DNA from: PALSA-505 sp963762615
GTDB lineage: Bacteria > Actinomycetota > Actinomycetes > Streptosporangiales > Streptosporangiaceae
DNA length: 64,000 bases
Direction of reading: 5' to 3'
Assembly (NCBI GenBank): GCA_963762615.1
Contig: CAVXLG010000012.1
Coordinates: 62,001 to 126,000 of the forward strand
Both the position numbers and the translations under genes were made by a program. The notes below the pieces were generated by a model, which searched no databases, had not been told where the DNA came from, and worked only from the letters and a program-made list of their open reading frames with translations. Below are positions 59,446 to 64,000 of the stretch, one piece after another; positions within the stretch are counted from its first letter, which is position 1; every line of letters begins with the position of its first letter.

Positions 59446-60789
59446 TCATGTCCCGGCTGGCACGCTGGCGTCGTCATGGGGTTGGGACGGGATCTGTTCA
59501 AGTTCCTGATCGTGCGGTCCTGCCAGCGGGACCGCTGTACCTGGATCGAAGGGTCTCATGCGGGGCAGCAGGTTCGTGATCGCCGCTCCGGTGAGTACGG
59601 CGAGCCCGATCAGGGTGTAGGAGTCGCCCACGGCCTGCTGCCACCATGCCCAGTGCAATTCGCGGCCTGCACCGGAGGGCAGCAGCCAGTGCGGTGCTAT
59701 CGCGAAGGCGAGCAGGGCCGAGACCGCGAATGCCGGCGGCCGCCGGCGGTCCGGGCTGGTCGCGCTGAGGCAGCCGAGCAGCCCGGGGGCCGCCCAGACC
59801 CAGTGGTGTGACCAGGATATGGGCGAGATCAGCAGCCCGGCCGCAGCGTTGAGCAGTAGTGCGGTCGTGACCTGGCCGGCCTGGAGGGCGGCGCGCATGC
59901 CGGTGACGGCGAGGGCCGCGACGAGCAGGCTCAGGGTGAGCCAGACCAGGGCCCGGGCGGGATCGGTGAGGCCGAGCCGGGCCAGGGTTGCGAGCAGCGA
60001 CTGGTTTGCGGCGTAGGCGATTCCGCCGGCCCGGCCGGGCTGATAGGCGATGTGGGCCCAGTAGCGCAGCGAGTCGCGGGGGGCCAGGGCGAACCCGGCA
60101 CCGGTGCACGCCGTGAAGGCCAGCCCGGCCCGGGCCGCGCTGCGCAGGTCGCGGCGAAGGAGGAAGAACAGCAGGAAGATCCCGGGAGTGAGTTTCAGCG
60201 CGGCGGCGACGCCGACTCCGATCCCGCGCGGCCATCGGGGCGCCGGGGTCAGGCAGTCGAAACTGACCAGGGCCATGAGCACCGCGTTGATCTGGCCGTA
60301 GGTCAACGTGGAACGGACCGGTTCGAGCAGCAGCGCGGCAGGCAGCGCCCAGGGCAGCAGCCGCCGCATCCGGGCGCCGGCCTCGGCCGGGGCGGCGGCG
60401 GCGAAGCACCACAGGCTGGCCGCGACGCTGGCGATGGTGACCGCGGTGAGCAGCCACTTCGCCGCGCTGTACCCGGCGGCCGCCAGCGGAATGAAGGTCA
60501 GGGCGGCGAACGGCGGGTAGGTGAACGGCAGTTCGTGGCCGTCGGCGAGCCTGGGCAGCCGGCCGTACAGATCGCCGCCGTGCAGCAACACCCGGGCGCC
60601 GGTGCGGTAGACATCCAGGTCGATGCGGTAGCCGCCCAGGCCGATGCGGCCGCCGAGATGAACGAAATAGATCGTCGCGGCGGCCAGATTCACCGTCACT
60701 AGCAGCGCGGAACGTCGCCGGCCCGCAAGGTTCACCGCCGCTCGGGCATTCGCCTGCCAGCTGCTGGCCGGCCAGCAGACAGTGCGCAT
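59446..60789 (-). CDS. GT87-family glycosyltransferase (polyprenyl-phosphate-mannose dependent)
   Basis: A 447-residue polytopic GT-C enzyme with about ten membrane segments. The first loop after helix 1 carries the acidic DLDVYRTGARVLLHGGDLYG; further family blocks are FTYPPFAALTFIPLA, LTYGQINAVLMALVSFDCLT and LKLTPGIFLLFFLLRRDLR, as in the alpha-1,2-mannosyltransferases of actinobacterial lipoglycan synthesis (GT87, DUF2029). Such enzymes transfer mannose from polyprenyl-phosphate-mannose outside the membrane. GGAGATCACT precedes the ATG. Confidence 0.88.
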   Translation of the reverse strand: MRTVCWPASSWQANARAAVNLAGRRRSALLVTVNLAAATIYFVHLGGRIGLGGYRIDLDVYRTGARVLLHGGDLYGRLPRLADGHELPFTYPPFAALTFIPLAAAGYSAAKWLLTAVTIASVAASLWCFAAAAPAEAGARMRRLLPWALPAALLLEPVRSTLTYGQINAVLMALVSFDCLTPAPRWPRGIGVGVAAALKLTPGIFLLFFLLRRDLRSAARAGLAFTACTGAGFALAPRDSLRYWAHIAYQPGRAGGIAYAANQSLLATLARLGLTDPARALVWLTLSLLVAALAVTGMRAALQAGQVTTALLLNAAAGLLISPISWSHHWVWAAPGLLGCLSATSPDRRRPPAFAVSALLAFAIAPHWLLPSGAGRELHWAWWQQAVGDSYTLIGLAVLTGAAITNLLPRMRPFDPGTAVPLAGPHDQELEQIPSQPHDDASVPAGT

Positions 60790-60898
60790 AGTGATCTCCA
60801 GCCAGGGTCAGGGTTGGCGTGCCGCCCCAGGCGGCGTCGTTGCTGCGCCAGCGCGCTAGCCGTCCGTACTTCGCGTCCGGGGTCCATGCGGGGCATGG

Positions 60899-61108
60899 TT
60901 ATGGCGGGGCGGAGGCGCGCCTGCGCCCGGCGGGGCGGTATAGCCACCGGTCGCAGACGGCGAAGCGGGCCAGCATGAGGACGGTCAACGGGCCCATCAC
61001 CGCGACCGCCTCGCCGGCCGCGATCTGCATGCTGACCCCGTCCACCGCGGGCGCGGCGGCACTGTCGTAGCGTTTGGTGACTTCGTCGAGTCGGATCAGG
61101 GCATCCAT
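60899..61108 (-). pseudogene. Truncated duplicate of the ABC ATPase gene at 63498
   Basis: The first 40 residues (MDALIRLDEVTKRYDSAAAP, AVDGVSMQIAAGEAVAVMGP) equal those of the ATPase at 63498 with one change (Val for Ala). At the Walker A motif the match ends inside the MGP codons; foreign sequence (LTVLMLARFAVCDRWLYRPA) follows for 30 codons to a stop. It lacks every catalytic motif. It is the product of the inverted duplication 60988-61186. Confidence 0.75.
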
Positions 61109-61186
61109 GCCCGGCAAGCTAGGCCCGCCCGGTCCCGGCCCGCCTCGGCCGCGAGAGGCAACTTGCCAGCCGCGGCGGCTGATTTC
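60988..61186 (-). repeat. 199-bp inverted repeat, copy A
   Basis: The reverse complement of this segment is nearly identical to 63420-63618; I count three differences. It contains the promoter, the ribosome-binding region and the first 40 codons of an ABC ATPase. Copies A and B face each other across 2,233 bp that hold a complete two-component system. Confidence 0.9.
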
Positions 61187-61307
61187 CTAGGGCGGGGTCA
61201 TCCGCGCGATGTAGCCGAATACGCCGGGCGAGCCACGCCGTCTGCGGCAGCTGCGAGGGGACAAAGGACCGGTGAGCGTGGGCAAGCGAGTGACGGCGCG
61301 GCCGGAT

Positions 61308-62018
61308 TCACGGTCGCTCTAGGGCCGGGCTGCTGGGCGGCGGGCCCGCCAGCCCGGTCTGGTAGGCGAGGACGATGGCCTGGACCCGGTCCCGTAGCTG
61401 CAGCTTGGCGAGGATGCTGGCTACATGGGTCTTGACCGTCGCCGTGCTGAGCGTCAGCTCTGCGGCCAGTTCGGCGTTGCTCAGCCCGCGGGCCAGCAGC
61501 CGCAGTACCTGGAGTTCTCTCGCGGTCAGGTCGGACAGGCAGGCATGCGAGATGAACTGGCCGGGCTGGTGCGGGGCGAAGCGTTCGATCAGCCGGCGGG
61601 TGATGGACGGCGCGAGCAGCGCGTCACCCGAGCGGACGGTACGCACCGCGGCGACAAGCTGCTCGGGCGAGGTGTCCTTGAGCAGGAACCCGCTTGCCCC
61701 GGCGGTCAGGGCGGCATAGACGTATTCGTCGAGGTCGAACGTGGTGAGGATGATGATCCGGCATCCGCATCCGGGCTTGGACCCGAGGATGCGGCGGGTG
61801 GCCTCGAGCCCGTCCATCCCCGGCATCCGGACGTCCATGAGAGCAACGTCGGGGCGGTGCCGAAGCACGGCGGCGACCGCTTCGGTGCCGTTGGCGGCTT
61901 CGGCCGCGACCGTGATCCCGGCCTCGTTCAGGATGAGCCGGAACCCGCTGCGGACCAGTGTCTGGTCGTCGGCGATAACCACGCGGAGCGGATCGCCGGC
62001 CGTGGCTGCGTCGCTCAT
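61308..62018 (-). CDS. NarL/FixJ-family response regulator
   Basis: A 236-residue regulator. The receiver has VVIADDQTLVRSGFRLIL, phospho-Asp in DVALMDVRMPGMDGLEATRR, Thr in IIILTTFDLDEYVYAAL and Lys in GASGFLLKDTSPEQL. The output domain is LuxR-type (LTARELQVLRLLARGLSNAE, LTLSTATVKTHVASILAKLQ). ATG 62018 overlaps the kinase stop as ATGA, so the pair is coupled. It lies entirely between the 199-bp inverted repeats. The adjacent ABC ATPase is a probable target, as in DesKR- or LiaRS-like modules of actinobacteria. Confidence 0.93.
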   Translation of the reverse strand: MSDAATAGDPLRVVIADDQTLVRSGFRLILNEAGITVAAEAANGTEAVAAVLRHRPDVALMDVRMPGMDGLEATRRILGSKPGCGCRIIILTTFDLDEYVYAALTAGASGFLLKDTSPEQLVAAVRTVRSGDALLAPSITRRLIERFAPHQPGQFISHACLSDLTARELQVLRLLARGLSNAELAAELTLSTATVKTHVASILAKLQLRDRVQAIVLAYQTGLAGPPPSSPALERP

Positions 62019-63337
62019 GGCGGGGTCACATCCGCTGGTACCTGCGCTGGTTCGGCCGGCATTGCCGCCTTCACCAGCCATCCCCCGCCGGGCTGTGGCC
62101 CGGCGGCGAGCTCGCCGCCGTAGAGCGCCACCCGTTCTCGCAGGCCAAGCAGGCCCATCCCGGCGCCGCCGGACATACAGACGTCCGGCGCCGGGCCAGC
62201 GGCGGGAATCGGCCGCCCGTCGTCGGCGACCTCGACCACCAGCGCGGCTGGTTCATAGCTGAGCCGCACTTCGGTCTGCGGCTTTCCCGCATGCTTGATC
62301 ACGTTGGTGAGCGCCTCCTGCACTACCCGGAACACGGCCAGTCCCAGGCCGGGCGGCAGGTCCCGCGGTGTCCCGGTGATGTGCAGCTCTACGGGCAGCC
62401 CGGCGCTCACGACACGACCGACCATCTCGCGCAGCTCGTCGAGACCGGGCTGCGGCGCCAGGCCGGCTGCACCGTGCGCGCAGCTGCCGGCATCCAGCCG
62501 CACGGCCGGCGGCCCGGCTGGCCCGTCGGCATCCGCAGCCCCCGGTACAGGGCTGAGCAGCCCGAGCAGATGACGAAGCTCGGTCATGGCCGTCCGGCCG
62601 CCTGATTCCACCGCGTGCAATGCCTTAACGGCCTCGGCGGGATCCTTGCTCAGCACCCGCCGGGCGGCGCCCGCCTGCACCACCATCATGCTCACGTTGT
62701 GCGTCACGACGTCGTGCAGCTCGCTGGCGATGCGCGCGCGTTCGAGTGCCAGCGCGCGCCTGGTCGCCGCCTCGTGCTCGGCCTGGGCCCGGCGAAGCCG
62801 CGCGCCGGAGTCGCCGGCCCGCCGGGCCCACCGGTGGACCACGTCTCCCACGATCATGATCGGGATGAAGATCAGCAGCGACGTGGCCCGGGGCGGAACG
62901 GGCAGCGTGGTGTCCGGGAAGAGCACGATCGTCAGTACGGTCGCCAAGGGCATGCTGAGCAGCGCGGCGCCGCGGTACCGGCTGTGCACGACTGCCGAGT
63001 AGGCGGCGAGCGCCACGATGAGGAAGATGACAAGCGTCGCGCTGCTGTTGGAGTTGACGGCGTAGGCGGCGACGATGGCGGCCACGATGGTCCAGAACGC
63101 AGTCAGCGGAAGGACCCTGCGCAGCGCCAGCGGCGCCGCAATCAGGATGCCCAGCACCGGCCCCAGTGGGCCCGCCGGGGCACCGGCGGCCAGTACGGCC
63201 GCGGCGGCGGCCGCCGCCAGCACGACGTCGATACCGATGGCGCGCCGGGAGAGCGCCGGCCGCGGCTCGGTGGACCGGGCGAACGCCAGCGCCCGGGTCA
63301 GGCCGGCCTGCACCAGCCCTCGCCTGCCCTCGCTCAC
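62015..63337 (-). CDS. Sensor histidine kinase (HisKA_3, NarL-type partner)
   Basis: A 440-residue kinase. Residues about 25-165 have five to six membrane segments (IDVVLAAAAAAAVLAAGAPA, PLTAFWTIVAAIVAAYAVNS, LVIFLIVALAAYSAVVHSRY, SLLIFIPIMIVGDVVHRWA). HisKA_3 follows with the phospho-His in RIASELHDVVTHNVSMMVVQ, then HATPase_c with N-box FRVVQEALTNVIKHAG and G-box GMGLLGLRERVALYGGEL. GTG 63337 fits the domain start; the frame is open to 63532 but that part overlaps repeat B and lacks a ribosome site. It is coupled to the regulator gene. Confidence 0.92.
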   Translation of the reverse strand: MSEGRRGLVQAGLTRALAFARSTEPRPALSRRAIGIDVVLAAAAAAAVLAAGAPAGPLGPVLGILIAAPLALRRVLPLTAFWTIVAAIVAAYAVNSNSSATLVIFLIVALAAYSAVVHSRYRGAALLSMPLATVLTIVLFPDTTLPVPPRATSLLIFIPIMIVGDVVHRWARRAGDSGARLRRAQAEHEAATRRALALERARIASELHDVVTHNVSMMVVQAGAARRVLSKDPAEAVKALHAVESGGRTAMTELRHLLGLLSPVPGAADADGPAGPPAVRLDAGSCAHGAAGLAPQPGLDELREMVGRVVSAGLPVELHITGTPRDLPPGLGLAVFRVVQEALTNVIKHAGKPQTEVRLSYEPAALVVEVADDGRPIPAAGPAPDVCMSGGAGMGLLGLRERVALYGGELAAGPQPGGGWLVKAAMPAEPAQVPADVTPP

Positions 63338-63419
63338 CAGCCCATTGTCCCCCCAACTCCCCGGATGGCATCGCCCGTCCGGCCTAGACGACTCCGCCTC
63401 GCGGACGACCTGACAGGCG

Positions 63420-63618
63420 AAAGTCAGCCGCAGCGGCTGGCAAGTTGCCTCTCGCGGCCGAGGCGGGCCGGGACCGGGCGGGCCTAGCTTGCCGGGCATG
63501 GATGCCCTGATCCGACTCGACGAAGTCACCAAACGCTACGACAGTGCCGCCGCGCCCGCGGTGGACGGGGTCAGCATGCAGATCGCGGCCGGCGAGGCGG
63601 CCGCGGTGATGGGCCCGT
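63420..63618 (+). repeat. 199-bp inverted repeat, copy B
   Basis: Partner of copy A. In this copy the sequence runs on into a complete-looking ABC ATPase gene, so B is presumably the parental copy and A the duplicate. The differences are a one-base indel near the outer end, one base in the CAGCCGC/GCGGCTG stretch, and T/C in the Val/Ala codon. Confidence 0.9.
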
Positions 63619-64000
63619 CGGGCAGCGGGAAGTCCACGCTGCTGAACCTGATCGCCGGGCTGGACCGGCCGACCAGCGGCACCGTCACCGTGGCTGGCCA
63701 GCGGATCGATGTGCTGAGCGAGACCGGGGTGGCCCGGTTCCGCCGGCAGCAGGTCGGCATGATCTTCCAGTTCTTCAACCTGCTGGACGACCTGACCGTG
63801 CTGGACAACATCCTGCTGCCCACCCAGCTGGCCGGGATGCCGCGGGGCCAGGCCCGGGCCCGGGCGGACGAGCTGCTGGCGGCGCTGCGGATCGGCCAGC
63901 ACCGCCAGGCCTACCCGGCCCGGCTGTCCGGCGGGCAGCGGCAGCGGGTGGCGATCGCCCGGGCGCTGGTGAACCACCCCGCGATGCTGCTGGCCGACGA
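63498..64000 (+). CDS. MacB/LolD-type ABC transporter ATPase, cut by the window end
   Basis: The frame is open from ATG 63498 to the last base, giving 167 residues. Walker A MGPSGSGKSTLLNLIAGL is at about 39-56, Q-loop GMIFQFFNLLDDLTVLDNIL, signature YPARLSGGQRQRVAIARAL and the start of Walker B AMLLADE. The class usually pairs with an FtsX-type permease, expected just beyond the window. It is divergent from the kinase, and its promoter lies in repeat B. Confidence 0.9.
   Translation, partial: MDALIRLDEVTKRYDSAAAPAVDGVSMQIAAGEAAAVMGPSGSGKSTLLNLIAGLDRPTSGTVTVAGQRIDVLSETGVARFRRQQVGMIFQFFNLLDDLTVLDNILLPTQLAGMPRGQARARADELLAALRIGQHRQAYPARLSGGQRQRVAIARALVNHPAMLLAD

Noticed and set aside
1..64000. 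tRNA or rRNA genes
   Set aside because: No cloverleaf with the usual T-loop sequence and no rRNA core sequence was noticed on either strand; a covariance-model scan would be decisive.

Overview
The window is high-GC DNA (roughly 70% by eye) with GTG/ATG starts, GGAGG-type ribosome binding sites, TAG-type -10 boxes and gene families typical of soil Actinomycetota (LAL/LuxR regulators, multi-GAF histidine kinases, SigG-type ECF sigma factors, LarBCE, HAF-repeat and G1-peptidase exoproteins, MMPL and DHA2 exporters). A filamentous actinomycete related to Streptosporangiales is my best guess; the genus cannot be fixed from this sequence. No rRNA, tRNA, CRISPR array or phage module was seen.

Layout. 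0-4.3 kb: methyltransferase, small secreted protein, debris (sigma-factor fragment, transposase fragment), then a cassette of small genes between two nearly identical promoters. 4.5-9.5 kb: a GAF/Fis regulator and a LAL regulator split by a 5-bp tandem duplication. 10-14 kb: MBL-fold hydrolase and MMPL exporter. 14.2-19.7 kb: polysaccharide deacetylase and a nickel-pincer cofactor cluster (larE, larB, convergent larC, aldo/keto reductase) with no larA. 20-26.5 kb: alpha/beta hydrolase, STAND-type XRE/NB-ARC/TPR regulator and exoproteins. 26.8-31.6 kb: orphan peptide-binding lipoprotein and a MerR-ABC operon. 31.9-36.7 kb: dimethylargininase, a SigG-type sigma factor divergent from a DHA2 exporter, and a decayed SDR operon. 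37.2-47.1 kb: two multi-GAF kinases, a TetR/DUF3050 pair with a perfect palindrome between them, and an orphan receiver with Asn at the phospho-site. 47.4-53.6 kb: one long minus-strand locus of ECF sigma, CU044_5270-like protein, lipoprotein, HlyD-type adaptor, ATPase and FtsX permease. 54-59.4 kb: membrane-protein pair, HxlR/PDZ-protease pair, broken nucleotidyltransferase and G1 peptidase. 59.4-64 kb: GT87 mannosyltransferase, then a NarL-type two-component system flanked by 199-bp inverted repeats that carry the 5' end of an ABC ATPase gene.

How it works together. Much of the window is regulation plus export: at least five transporters (MMPL, ABC-2, DHA2, MacB-type, terminal LolD-type) sit beside a cognate regulator (MerR, sigma factor, two-component pair). 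Secretion of small barrel-like proteins, HAF-repeat proteins and an acid peptidase forms a second theme.

A striking property is erosion. About fifteen loci are truncated or frameshifted, often by one base in a G/C run. This is either genuine decay in an accessory region or uncorrected homopolymer error, and only reads can separate the two. Every start position given without a clear ribosome binding site is an estimate.
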